64,000 bases of DNA from Streptomyces geranii (GTDB lineage: Bacteria; Actinomycetota; Actinomycetes; Streptomycetales; Streptomycetaceae). The position numbers and the translations under genes are program-made. The notes under the pieces were generated by a model, which saw nothing but the letters and a program-made list of their open reading frames with translations, was not told the DNA's origin and did not search any database. This document shows, piece after piece, positions 24,806 to 32,525 of this stretch; the first letter of the stretch is position 1; each line of letters opens with the position of its first letter. The stretch covers positions 62,001 to 126,000 of the forward strand of contig NZ_PJME01000026.1 of the NCBI RefSeq assembly GCF_002954775.1, read 5' to 3'.

Positions 24806-25608
24806 CGCGTACTCCCCTTCGGTGCGCGGCCGTTGCCCGGTGGGCCCGCGAAGGCCTGGGCGATGTCGAGCCAGCGGTCCGCGTCCTCGCCCTCGGCGTG
24901 GAGGTCGAGGTCGGCGCGGTGGGCGCGCTGGGTGACCAGGAGGCAGAAGTCGACGGCGGAACCGGTGACCCGGCCGACCGCGTGCTTCGGGTCCTCCGGG
25001 CCGTAGGTCCACAACTCCCCGTCCGGGCCGACCAGTTCCACGCTGAACTCGTCGAACGGCGGGTTCAGCCCGTGCATGCCGAACGCGAAGTCGCGGGTGC
25101 GGACGCCGAGTCGGGCGATGTGCCGGAGGCGGGCGGTGGGGGCGATCCGGGGTACGCCCAGCGCGTCGGCGACGTCCAGGCCGTGGGCCCAGGTCTCCAT
25201 CAGCCGGGCGGTCGCCATGGACGCGGTGGACATCGGCGGCCCGTACCAGGGGAACCGCGCCCCGTCCGGTGCCGCGCGCAGGGCGTCCACCAGGGCCGTA
25301 CGCCCGGCCCGCCAGTCCGCGAGCAGCCGCTCGGGCGGCTTCCCGGCGCCCTCCTCGGCGCCGTTGTCGACGAAGTCGCCGGGCGCGAGCAGCGCCTTCT
25401 CCACCTCCCGGTCGAAGGCGGCCCGGTCGGTCAGGGCCAGCACGGACGAACGGTCGGTCCAGGCGAGGTGGGCGATCTGGTGGGCGACGGTCCAGGAGGG
25501 GGCGGGGCTGTCGAGGGCCCACTGCTCGCCGCTCAACTCGGCGACCAGCTCGTCGAGTCGGTCGCCCTCCTCACACAGATCGTCGATCACGGCCGACGGG
25601 TCGGACAC
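24802..25608 (-). CDS. TIGR03084-family DinB/maleylpyruvate isomerase-like protein
   Basis: This protein has 268 residues from GTG 25608 (VSDPSAVIDDLCEEG), with GAAGGGAAG upstream. The helical DinB-like bundle contains WTVAHQIAHLAWTDRS and ARLMETWAHGLDVADALG, supplying the His/Glu/His metal ligands of the MDMPI_N fold. Relatives use mycothiol as cofactor or have unknown activity. It is the first gene of the acyl-CoA operon and is coupled to the AtuA gene. The longer open frame crosses the operator palindrome and is unlikely to be used. Confidence 0.85.
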   Translation of the reverse strand: MSDPSAVIDDLCEEGDRLDELVAELSGEQWALDSPAPSWTVAHQIAHLAWTDRSSVLALTDRAAFDREVEKALLAPGDFVDNGAEEGAGKPPERLLADWRAGRTALVDALRAAPDGARFPWYGPPMSTASMATARLMETWAHGLDVADALGVPRIAPTARLRHIARLGVRTRDFAFGMHGLNPPFDEFSVELVGPDGELWTYGPEDPKHAVGRVTGSAVDFCLLVTQRAHRADLDLHAEGEDADRWLDIAQAFAGPPGNGRAPKGSTR

Positions 25609-25692
25609 GGGCGCTTCCCTTCGGGCAGGACGGGGTGCCGGGCGTTGCGGTGTGGTGCGGTCCGTGCTCGCAGCATGGCACCGACACCAGAA

Positions 25693-25710
25693 ACAAGCAA
25701 GCGTGCTTGT
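25693..25710. promoter_or_regulatory. TetR-type operator at the head of the acyl-CoA operon
   Basis: ACAAGCA-AGCG-TGCTTGT is a perfect 7-base inverted repeat. It lies 85 bases upstream of the first operon gene and about 70 upstream of the divergent DUF4037 gene. Size and symmetry fit a TetR dimer site. The operon's own TetR is the natural candidate ligand-controlled repressor. Confidence 0.65.
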
Positions 25711-25779
25711 ATGTGAATCGGGTGGTGCCGAGCGGAGCAGCGCCACGTGGAGCGCTGCCGCGTGGGGCACAGTGATCGC

Positions 25780-26871
25780 ATGACCGCACCTGATCCTGAG
25801 TTCCTGCCCGGACTCGAGTTGTCACGGATCTTCTATACGGAGGCCGTCCGGCCGATTCTCGATCGGGAGCATCCGGGGCTCGTGCACGCCGCCGCCCGGG
25901 TCGGTACGGGGTCCGAGGTGCTGGGGTTCGACAGCCCGAGGTCGGCGGACCACGAGTGGGGTCCGCGGCTGGATCTGTTCCTCTCGGCGGACGATGTCGC
26001 CACGCACGAAGCCGGACTGCGGCGGCTCCTGAGCGAGCAACTGCCCAAGCAGGTAAGGGGCTGGCCGACGCACTTCCGGCCGGGCACCCCCGAAGACCCG
26101 GTGGGCGTCATGGAGTTGACCGACGGGCCGGTGAACCACCGGGTCTCCGTGAACGAGGTCGACGGCTGGCTCGGCGCCCAACTCGGCGTCGGCGCGGGCG
26201 CCTCGGGCCTCACGGCGGCCGACTGGCTCGCCCTGCCCCAGCAGAGGCTCGCCGAGGTGACCGGCGGTGCCGTCTTCCACGACGGGCCCGGTACGCTCAC
26301 GGCCGCGCGGGCGCGGCTGGCCTGGTACCCGGAGCAGGTGTGGCGGTATCTGCTGGCCTGCCAGTGGCAACGGATCTCCCAGGAGGAGGCGTTCGTCGGG
26401 CGCTGCGCGGAGGCCGGTGACGAACTCGGCTCGGCCGTGGTGGCCGCCCGGCTCGTGCGGGACCTGATGCGGCTGTGCCTGCTGCTGGGGCGGACGTACG
26501 CGCCGTACGGGAAGTGGCTCGGCAGCGCCTTCCGCCAACTGCCGGTGGCGGACGCCCTGTTGCCCTCGCTCCAGGGGGCGGTGACGGCGTCGGAGTACCC
26601 GGCGCGGGAGCGGCATCTGTGCGACGCGTACGAGATCGTGGCGGCGCTGCAGAACCGTACGGGCCTCGCGGAGCCGGTGGATCCGACGCGGCGGGCGTAC
26701 CACAGCCGGCCGTTCCAGGTGCTGCACGCGGAGCGGTTCGCGCGGGCGCTCGTCCGGACGGTCACCGATCCCGGGCTGCGGGACCTGCCCCTGACCGGAA
26801 GTGTGGACCAGTGGGCGGACAGCACCGATTTCCTGGTCCGGCACCAGGAAATTGAGGTGCGGCGGCGCTGA
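25780..26871 (+). CDS. DUF4037 protein (nucleotidyltransferase-like)
   Basis: This protein has 363 residues from ATG 25780. The conserved HEWGPRLDLFLSADD near residue 60 and the later helical region with WYPEQVWRYLLACQWQRISQEEAFVGR are typical of DUF4037. This family is related to nucleotidyltransferases through an N-terminal acidic pair. The substrate is unknown. The frame opens 11 codons earlier, but the ATG gives a normal N-terminus (MTAPDPEFLPGLELSRIF). It is divergent from the acyl-CoA operon and followed after 21 bases by a methyltransferase gene, likely co-transcribed. Confidence 0.8.
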   Translation: MTAPDPEFLPGLELSRIFYTEAVRPILDREHPGLVHAAARVGTGSEVLGFDSPRSADHEWGPRLDLFLSADDVATHEAGLRRLLSEQLPKQVRGWPTHFRPGTPEDPVGVMELTDGPVNHRVSVNEVDGWLGAQLGVGAGASGLTAADWLALPQQRLAEVTGGAVFHDGPGTLTAARARLAWYPEQVWRYLLACQWQRISQEEAFVGRCAEAGDELGSAVVAARLVRDLMRLCLLLGRTYAPYGKWLGSAFRQLPVADALLPSLQGAVTASEYPARERHLCDAYEIVAALQNRTGLAEPVDPTRRAYHSRPFQVLHAERFARALVRTVTDPGLRDLPLTGSVDQWADSTDFLVRHQEIEVRRR

Positions 26872-26892
26872 CCCCGGCAGTACGGTCCGCCG

Positions 26893-27666
26893 GTGGACAA
26901 CGCCGACACCGCACCTGACGTGAACGACGAGGACGGCTACTTCGGGGAACCCGTGGCCGCGAAGTACGACGATCCCGCCTCCGACATGTTCGCCACGGCC
27001 ACCGTCGAGTCGACGGTCGATCTCCTGGCCGGACTGGCAGGCGAGGGCCGGGCTCTCGAACTCGGGATCGGGACCGGACGTATCGCCGTCCCCCTGGCGC
27101 GGCGCGGAGTCGAGGTGCACGGGATCGACATGTCCCGGGCGATGGTGGCGCGGTTGCGGGCCAAGCCGGGCGGGGACGCGATCGGGGTGACGATCGGGGA
27201 CTTCTCGGCGGCGCGGGCCGCGACGACCGACGGGGAGTTCTCCCTGGCGTACCTCGTCTACAACACGATCATGAACCTGACCTCGCAGGAGGCCCAGGTG
27301 GCGTGCTTCCGCAATGTCGCGGCACACCTGGCGCCCGGCGGGACGTTCGTCATCGAGGTCGGGGTGCCCAAGCTGCGGAATCTGCCGCCCGGACGGAACG
27401 TCGTACCGTTCCACACGAGTCCGACGCGCTGGGCCTTCGACATCTACGACTGCGCCACCCAGAACACCAGCTCGAACTATGTCGAGGTGGTGGACGGACG
27501 GGGGTCGTACCGGTCGATCCCCTTCCGGTACGTGTGGCCGTCCGAGCTGGATCTGATGGCGCAGTTGGCCGGAATGCGGCTGCGCGAGCGGTGGGAGGGG
27601 TGGGCGCGGGAGCCGTTCACCGGCGAGAGCACGAAGCATGTGTCGGTGTGGGAGAAGCCCGTCTGA
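26893..27666 (+). CDS. Class I SAM-dependent methyltransferase
   Basis: This protein has 257 residues from GTG 26893. Motif I is ALELGIGTGRIAVPLARRG, followed by VHGIDMSRAMVARLRAK and the post-motif LAYLVYNTIMNLTSQEAQ, all in canonical order. The acceptor is unknown. The gene is 21 bases downstream of the DUF4037 gene. Nothing in the short acidic N-terminus indicates a membrane link. Confidence 0.85.
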   Translation: MDNADTAPDVNDEDGYFGEPVAAKYDDPASDMFATATVESTVDLLAGLAGEGRALELGIGTGRIAVPLARRGVEVHGIDMSRAMVARLRAKPGGDAIGVTIGDFSAARAATTDGEFSLAYLVYNTIMNLTSQEAQVACFRNVAAHLAPGGTFVIEVGVPKLRNLPPGRNVVPFHTSPTRWAFDIYDCATQNTSSNYVEVVDGRGSYRSIPFRYVWPSELDLMAQLAGMRLRERWEGWAREPFTGESTKHVSVWEKPV

Positions 27667-27780
27667 CGCCGAAGTCGCGTGCGAGAAAAGGCAGTTGGGG
27701 AGTGGTGCCGTCGATCCGACGGCAAAACCACTGTCCCGTGACACGTCAATCACAGCTGCGGCTCCTAGGTTCCCGTGCCC

Positions 27781-28965
27781 ATGACAGAGAACCGCAGGTA
27801 CAAGAAATACCGGGCCCGTCGGGTGCTGGCCGTCGGCACTCTCGGCGCCTTGGCGCTCGGGTCGACCGTCGTCGCCATGGCCTCGGCCACCGGGACGTTC
27901 ACCGCAGCCGCCGCCGAATGCTCGGGCGCCCTCTCCTTCACCCAGTTCGACACCTCCGCCGCGACCGGCGACAACCCCCGGCACGTGGTGACCGGGGATC
28001 TCGACGGTGACGGGAACGCGGACGTCGTCGCCGCCAACAACGACGGCAACTCGCTGTCCGTGCTGCTGGGCAACGGGGACGGCACCTTCGGCGCGGCCAC
28101 CGAGTACGCCGTGGGCGCGCACCCGTACCAGTCCGTGATCGCCGACTTCGACGCCGACGGCAACCCGGACATCGCCACCGCCGACTTCAACGGCGGCACC
28201 GTAAGCGTGCTGTTGGGGTCCGGCGAGGGCGTGTTCGGGACGGCCACGCAGTACACCGTCGGCTCGGGCGCCCGCTCGCTCGTCGCCGGTGACCTCGACG
28301 ACGACGGCAAGCTGGATCTGGCGGTGGCCGAGGAGTCGGGCGGCGGGGTGAGTCTGCTGTTCGGCGACGGCGCCGGGGCGTTCACCGCCGACATCGAGGC
28401 GGTGACCGTCACCCGGCCGCACGGTCTCGTCCTCACCGACTTCGACAGCGACGGCGACCTGGACATCGCCACCGCGAGCGTCGCCACCGCCGGCGGGGTC
28501 AGCGTGGCCCTCGGCAACGGCGACGGGACCTTCGGCGCGGTCACGGAGTACGGCAGCGTCAAGCGCCTCTACTCCATCACCCAGGGCGACTTCGACGGGG
28601 ACGGGACCGTCGATCTGGCCACCATCAGCAACGGCTCCAACACCCTGGAGGTCTACGCCGGGAACGGCGACGGCACCTTTCAGGACTCCGTCGCCTACAC
28701 GACGCCCGCGCTCCCGGTCGCCGTCAACTCCGCGGATCTGGACGGCGACGGCGTCACCGATCTCCTCGTCTCCTCCCTCAACGGCAACTCCGTGACCGCC
28801 TTCCAGGGCACCTCGGGCGGCGCCCTCGACGAGCTGACGGAGCTTGCCGCGCCCGGCGCGTACGAGGCGGCAGCCGCCGATCTGACCTCCGACGGGACGC
28901 AGGATCTCGTCGTGGCGAGCAGCAGCGGTGACGAAGTGGACGTATTCACCGGGTCCTGCGACTGA
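27781..28965 (+). CDS. Secreted FG-GAP/VCBS repeat protein
   Basis: This protein has 394 residues from ATG 27781 (GTG 27775 also possible). A twin-arginine-like but Sec-type signal (KKYRARRVLAVGTLGALALGS) is followed by seven calcium-loop repeats of the DxDxDG type, such as DLDGDGNADVV, DFDADGNPDIA and DFDSDGDLDIA. Together these would close into a seven-bladed beta-propeller. No enzyme domain is attached. The likely role is extracellular binding or adhesion. Both neighbours are unrelated. Confidence 0.88.
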   Translation: MTENRRYKKYRARRVLAVGTLGALALGSTVVAMASATGTFTAAAAECSGALSFTQFDTSAATGDNPRHVVTGDLDGDGNADVVAANNDGNSLSVLLGNGDGTFGAATEYAVGAHPYQSVIADFDADGNPDIATADFNGGTVSVLLGSGEGVFGTATQYTVGSGARSLVAGDLDDDGKLDLAVAEESGGGVSLLFGDGAGAFTADIEAVTVTRPHGLVLTDFDSDGDLDIATASVATAGGVSVALGNGDGTFGAVTEYGSVKRLYSITQGDFDGDGTVDLATISNGSNTLEVYAGNGDGTFQDSVAYTTPALPVAVNSADLDGDGVTDLLVSSLNGNSVTAFQGTSGGALDELTELAAPGAYEAAAADLTSDGTQDLVVASSSGDEVDVFTGSCD

Positions 28966-28993
28966 CAATTCCGGGCCATTCTTACGTATTCCC

Positions 28994-29043
28994 AGGTGAA
29001 CGAGTGGTGCCCGGCTTGGGGGCTGGGCGCCGCTCGTTCACCT
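28994..29043. terminator. Hairpin after the FG-GAP gene
   Basis: AGGTGAACGAG and CTCGTTCACCT form a perfect 11-base stem, with an inner GCCCGGC/GCTGGGC pairing. The same DNA on the minus strand reads as a degraded coding end (VWVWRQ, GSGAITLTV, FEVNERRP). Confidence 0.6.
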
Positions 29044-29128
29044 CGAACCGTCCCGCCAGGGCCGGTTGGCCGACCGTCAGCGTGATCGCGCCGCTGCCCC
29101 GGCCCGCAGTTTGCCTCCAGACCCACAC

Positions 29129-29140
29129 ACTGTCGACAGT
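29129..29140. promoter_or_regulatory. TGTCGACA operator 1
   Basis: ACTGTCGACAGT is a perfect 12-base palindrome 51 bases upstream (centre to centre) of the next copy. It is part of the control region of the first SDR gene of the island. Confidence 0.75.
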
Positions 29141-29166
29141 TGAGCCTTAATTCAAAGGTTCACCCC

Positions 29167-29196
29167 TTGACTGGGCCCTAGTGTCGACACTAGGAA
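29167..29196 (+). promoter_or_regulatory. Promoter with embedded TGTCGACA operator 2
   Basis: TTGACT (29167-29172) and TAGGAA (29191-29196) are 18 bases apart. The 18-base perfect palindrome CCTAGTGTCGACACTAGG (29177-29194) fills the spacer. A regulator bound here would block RNA polymerase at the SDR promoter. Confidence 0.7.
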
Positions 29197-29221
29197 GGTG
29201 TACGTCTACGAGGAGGACCAC

Positions 29222-30004
29222 ATGACCGATTCCGCTTGCCGACTCTCCGGCAAGGTCGCTCTCGTCACCGGCGCGGGTGCCGGGATCGGCCAGGGGTGTG
29301 CGCTGCTCTTCGCCGCGCAGGGCGCGACCGTCGTCGGCTGCGATCTCGATCCGGCGGCGGCCGGGCGGACCCAGAAGCTGGCCGCGGAACGGGGGTTGGC
29401 CCTCGATGTGCACGCTCCGCTCGACATGACGGTCCCCGACGACGCCCGGCGGTTCGCGGACGAGGCGTACGAGCGGTACGGGCGGGTGGATGTGCTGGTC
29501 ACCGCCGGTGCGATCGCCCCTCGTATGGCGCCGGCCGCCGAGATGGACTTCGAGGAGCAGTGGACGCCGACGATGCGCGGCGAGGTCGATGTCGTCTTCC
29601 TGCCGGTGCGGGCCGCGTGGCCGCACCTGGTGGCGTCCGGCGGCGGGTCCATCGTCAACTTCGCCTCGGTGAACGCCTTTCGGGGCAGCGGCACCTTCGG
29701 GATGGTCGCGCACTGCGCGGGCAAGTCTGCGGTACTCGGGATGACCCGCCAGCTCGCCGTCGAGGGCGGTCCGGCGGGCATCCGGGCCAACACCATCTCC
29801 CCCGGCATGGTCCGCACCCCGGCCACGGAGTCGGCGGGCGCCCACGAGGGAGCCGCCCGTGAAGCCCTGCTCGCGCGTATTCCGCTGGGCCGGGTCGGCA
29901 CCCCCGAGGACATCGCCTGGTGTGCCGTCTATCTGGCGTCGGACGAGTCGGCGTGGGTGACAGGCGGCAACTTCCCCGTGGACGGCGGGGTATTGGCGAA
30001 GTGA
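29222..30004 (+). CDS. SDR-family oxidoreductase (island gene 1)
   Basis: This protein has 260 residues from ATG 29222, behind GAGGAGG. Rossmann motif VTGAGAGIGQGCA, the NAG-equivalent VTAGAI, Ser before the usual YxxxK region, and C-terminal DESAWVTGGNFPVDGGVLAK are visible. The expected Tyr of YxxxK appears replaced: the segment reads MVAHCAGKSAV, with Cys at the Tyr position and Lys conserved. NAD(P)-dependent alcohol oxidation is the family role, but this active site is unusual. Two operators precede the gene. Confidence 0.88.
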   Translation: MTDSACRLSGKVALVTGAGAGIGQGCALLFAAQGATVVGCDLDPAAAGRTQKLAAERGLALDVHAPLDMTVPDDARRFADEAYERYGRVDVLVTAGAIAPRMAPAAEMDFEEQWTPTMRGEVDVVFLPVRAAWPHLVASGGGSIVNFASVNAFRGSGTFGMVAHCAGKSAVLGMTRQLAVEGGPAGIRANTISPGMVRTPATESAGAHEGAAREALLARIPLGRVGTPEDIAWCAVYLASDESAWVTGGNFPVDGGVLAK

Positions 30005-30060
30005 GACGGGCGCCGGATCTCAACCGCCTTCCAGGAAGCCGCCGTTCAGCAGACCGCCGG

Positions 30061-30819
30061 TCAGGAGGCCGCCGTTCGGCGCCGGCGCGTCGGCTTCCGG
30101 CCGCGTCCGGCGGCGTCCTGCTCCAACTGCTCCTCCACCGCCCGCAGCGCCCGGACCGTCGCACCGGCGATCAGCGCCGACGCCAGCTCCCCGTCGCGCT
30201 CCTCGCAGGCCTGGAGCAGGCGCTCCTGGTCGTCGACGCTGTAGGCGAGGCGCCCGGCGCGGGTCAGGCTCAGGTGGCGCAGCATCAGCGTGCGCAGCGC
30301 GAGGGAGTCGAGGATCTGCTTCAGGGTGCTGTTGCCGACGATCTCCGTCATCCGCTCCTGGAGCTGGACATGGCTCCAGAAGTACGCGTCCACGTCACCG
30401 TCGTCGGCCAGTTTCCGCATCCGCCCGACCCGCAGCCGCAGTTCGGCCAGCTCCTCGTCGGAGGCGCGCTCGACGAGCAACCCGGCCAGCATCGAGAGGA
30501 GTTGGCGGCGCACCTGGTAGATGTCGCGGATGTCCTGGAGGGAGGGCGCGGCGACCCGGGGGCGGCGACGCGCCTTCATCTCGACCAGGCCCTCCTGTTC
30601 GAGCACCATCAGCGCCTCGCGCACGGGCGTACGGCTGGTGTCGAACCGGCGTGACAGATCGACGCTGTTGAGGTCCTGGCCCGGCTCCAGCCGACCCTCG
30701 ATGATGCCCGACCCCACCCACTCGGCGATCTGCGCGACCAACGGCTCACGCCTGTCCCGCAGGCGCAGCAGGCGCGCGAGCACCACGACGTGCGTGTCCT
30801 CATCCTCTTCGGCAGCCAT
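30061..30819 (-). CDS. GntR-family (FCD/FadR-type) regulator of the island
   Basis: This protein has 252 residues. The N-terminal winged helix includes IIEGRLEPGQDLNSVDLSRRFDTSRTPVREALMVLEQEGLVEM. The all-helical FCD domain that follows has acidic/His metal or ligand residues (YFWSHVQLQERMTEI). A basic tail (GRGRKPTRRRRTAAS) is present. It is the only regulator among the genes sharing TGTCGACA sites, and two such sites lie in its own upstream region. It is therefore the probable autoregulated repressor of the whole island. The effector is unknown, probably a carboxylate. Confidence 0.88.
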   Translation of the reverse strand: MAAEEDEDTHVVVLARLLRLRDRREPLVAQIAEWVGSGIIEGRLEPGQDLNSVDLSRRFDTSRTPVREALMVLEQEGLVEMKARRRPRVAAPSLQDIRDIYQVRRQLLSMLAGLLVERASDEELAELRLRVGRMRKLADDGDVDAYFWSHVQLQERMTEIVGNSTLKQILDSLALRTLMLRHLSLTRAGRLAYSVDDQERLLQACEERDGELASALIAGATVRALRAVEEQLEQDAAGRGRKPTRRRRTAAS

Positions 30820-30863
30820 CCGGCGATTCTCCCTGACTCAGAGCGACACACAGCAAACACACG

Positions 30864-30873
30864 GTGTCGACAC
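30864..30873. promoter_or_regulatory. TGTCGACA operator 3
   Basis: GTGTCGACAC lies 45 bases upstream of the GntR start, overlapping a minus-strand TAGTGT that could be the GntR -10 hexamer. Autoregulation is therefore likely. Confidence 0.7.
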
Positions 30874-30914
30874 TATCCCACTCTCCAGCCGACATATACC
30901 CCACCGTTCGAGCT

Positions 30915-30926
30915 TCTGTCGACAGA
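30915..30926. promoter_or_regulatory. TGTCGACA operator 4
   Basis: TCTGTCGACAGA is a perfect 12-base palindrome, 51 bases (centre to centre) from operator 3 and 33 bases upstream of the exported hydrolase start. The 51-base spacing equals that of operators 1 and 2. Confidence 0.75.
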
Positions 30927-30958
30927 CACCCCAGTCAACCATTACCCCAGGAGGAACG

Positions 30959-31891
30959 ATGCAGAGAGATCCCAGCCGACGTGCCGTCGTCGGCGGCGCC
31001 GCGCTCGCGGGCCTCACCGCCATGAGTACGGGCACCGCACACGCGGCGACAGCCGCGTCCGGACCGGCCGCGCCCTGGACCCCCGTACCCCTGCCCGAGC
31101 AGGTCGCCGTCACCGAGTACCAGGTGCCCGTCGCCGGGGGCGGCAGCCTGTGGGCCTGGGACACCGGCGGCGAAGGGCAGCCGGTGATCCTGCTCCACCC
31201 CGGCTCCGGCAGCGGCGAGAGCTGGCCCTACCAGCAGCCGGTGTTCGCCGCCGCGGGCTTCCGCGTCATCGGCTACTCGCGGCGCGGCGCGTACGGCTCG
31301 GTGGCCGGCACCCGCGCCGACTCCGACACCGCCTCCGGGGACCTCAACACCCTCGCCGACCACCTCGGCCTGGACCGCTTCCACCTCTCCGGCTCGGCGG
31401 CGGGCGGCTACGTCGCCGTCGACTACGCCCTGTCGTACGGCGACCGCCTGTACGGACTCACCGTGTCCAGCAGCAAGATGGGCGTCACGGACGCGGAGTA
31501 CGCGGAGCTGGAACAGCTGCTGCAGCCCGACCCGTTCGGCGACCTGCCCGCCGACTTCAAGGAGCTGGGCCCCTCCTACCGGGGCGGCGACCGCGTGGGC
31601 GTGGCGGCCTGGCTGGACATCAACTCCCGCGCCAGGACGGCCGATTCCTTCCCCCAGTCGCTCGCCAACACGGTCACCTGGGCCTCCCTGGAGACCCTCA
31701 CCATGCCGGTCCAGCTCCTCGTCGGGGACGGCGACCTCTACAGCCCGCCGTCGCTGATGCGCCTCAACGCCCAGCACATCCAGGACGTGCAGTTCCATGT
31801 CATCCGCGAGTCGGGCCACAACCCGCACTGGGAGCAGTCCGTGCAGTGGAACCGCCTGCTGGTCAACTTCCTCCGCCGCTCGGGGCGTTAG
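30959..31891 (+). CDS. Tat-exported alpha/beta-hydrolase fold protein lacking nucleophile Ser
   Basis: This protein has 310 residues from ATG 30959, behind CAGGAGGAACG. The N-terminus SRRAVVGGAALAGLTAMSTG with AHA cleavage is a Tat-type signal. The fold is indicated by VILLHPGSGSGESWP, the acid in LVGDGDLYSP and the His in IRESGHNPHWEQ. The nucleophile elbow reads LSGSAAGG, with Ala147 where Ser, Cys or Asp is expected. It is preceded by operator 4. It may bind or process an extracellular substrate by another mechanism. It overlaps the convergent CMD-family gene by 29 bases. Confidence 0.88.
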   Translation: MQRDPSRRAVVGGAALAGLTAMSTGTAHAATAASGPAAPWTPVPLPEQVAVTEYQVPVAGGGSLWAWDTGGEGQPVILLHPGSGSGESWPYQQPVFAAAGFRVIGYSRRGAYGSVAGTRADSDTASGDLNTLADHLGLDRFHLSGSAAGGYVAVDYALSYGDRLYGLTVSSSKMGVTDAEYAELEQLLQPDPFGDLPADFKELGPSYRGGDRVGVAAWLDINSRARTADSFPQSLANTVTWASLETLTMPVQLLVGDGDLYSPPSLMRLNAQHIQDVQFHVIRESGHNPHWEQSVQWNRLLVNFLRRSGR

Positions 31892-32399
31892 TCCCGTCGG
31901 ACGCCCGCACGTCCAGGGCCACCAGGAAGCGGGACACCATGTTGTACGCGGCCACGGTGGCGGTCAGCTCGACGAGTTCCGCGTCGCCGAAGTCGGCACG
32001 CAGGGCGTCGAACAGCTCGTCCGGGACATGCACGTCGCGGGTCATCGCATCGGTGTACGCGATGACCCGCGCCCGGCGTACGTCGCCCAGCGCGGGCTTC
32101 TCCTCCCGCAGAGCGGCCAACTCGGCGTCCCCCATGCCCGCTTCACGCGCCGGGCCCTCGTGGGCGGCCCATTCGTACGGGGCCCGGTTGAGGACGGCGA
32201 TCCGCATGACGACCAGTTCCCTGATGTCGGCGGGCAGCGCGATCCGCTGCCGTATCGCACCGAGAAGACTGTTCCAGCCGTCGGCCAACTGGGGGCTGTG
32301 CAGCAGCATGTGGTCCAAGGGGCGGAGGGCGCCGCCGCGCCGGGCGCGGATACGGTCGGCGATCTCGCCGGACCCTTCGGTGCCGGGGAGTCGTGCCAC
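31863..32399 (-). CDS. Carboxymuconolactone decarboxylase-family protein 1
   Basis: This protein has 178 residues of the AhpD/CMD fold. Its core is IRQRIALPADIRELVVMRIAVLNRAPYEWAAHEGPAREAG. There is no CxxC pair, so it is not an AhpD-type peroxidase. Homologues decarboxylate gamma-carboxymuconolactone or have unknown activity. It is the last gene of the minus-strand operon that starts at 36979. Its 3' end overlaps the convergent hydrolase gene. Confidence 0.85.
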   Translation of the reverse strand: MARLPGTEGSGEIADRIRARRGGALRPLDHMLLHSPQLADGWNSLLGAIRQRIALPADIRELVVMRIAVLNRAPYEWAAHEGPAREAGMGDAELAALREEKPALGDVRRARVIAYTDAMTRDVHVPDELFDALRADFGDAELVELTATVAAYNMVSRFLVALDVRASDGTNAPSGGGS

Positions 32400-32454
32400 G
32401 GGAGGTCTCTCCTAGCGGGGGGAGCAGAAGGGGATCGGAGGGGAGATCAGAGGA

Positions 32455-32525
32455 GGCGGGGATCAGAAGGGGCGGGGATCAGAAGGGGCGGGGATCAGAA
32501 GGGGCGGGGATCAGAGGGGGCGGGG
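32455..32525. repeat. 16-base tandem repeat, about four copies
   Basis: GGGATCAGAAGGGGCG is repeated head to tail between the esterase stop and the CMD-family start. The last copy carries one base change. The repeats hold the CMD ribosome-binding region at a distance and could vary in number between strains. Confidence 0.85.

Noticed and set aside
25822..28968. 1048-codon minus-strand frame across the DUF4037, methyltransferase and FG-GAP genes
   Set aside because: All three opposite-strand genes have recognisable motifs. The long frame is a shadow.
31863..32399. AhpD-type peroxidase assignment for CMD-family protein 1
   Set aside because: The CxxC redox pair is absent.
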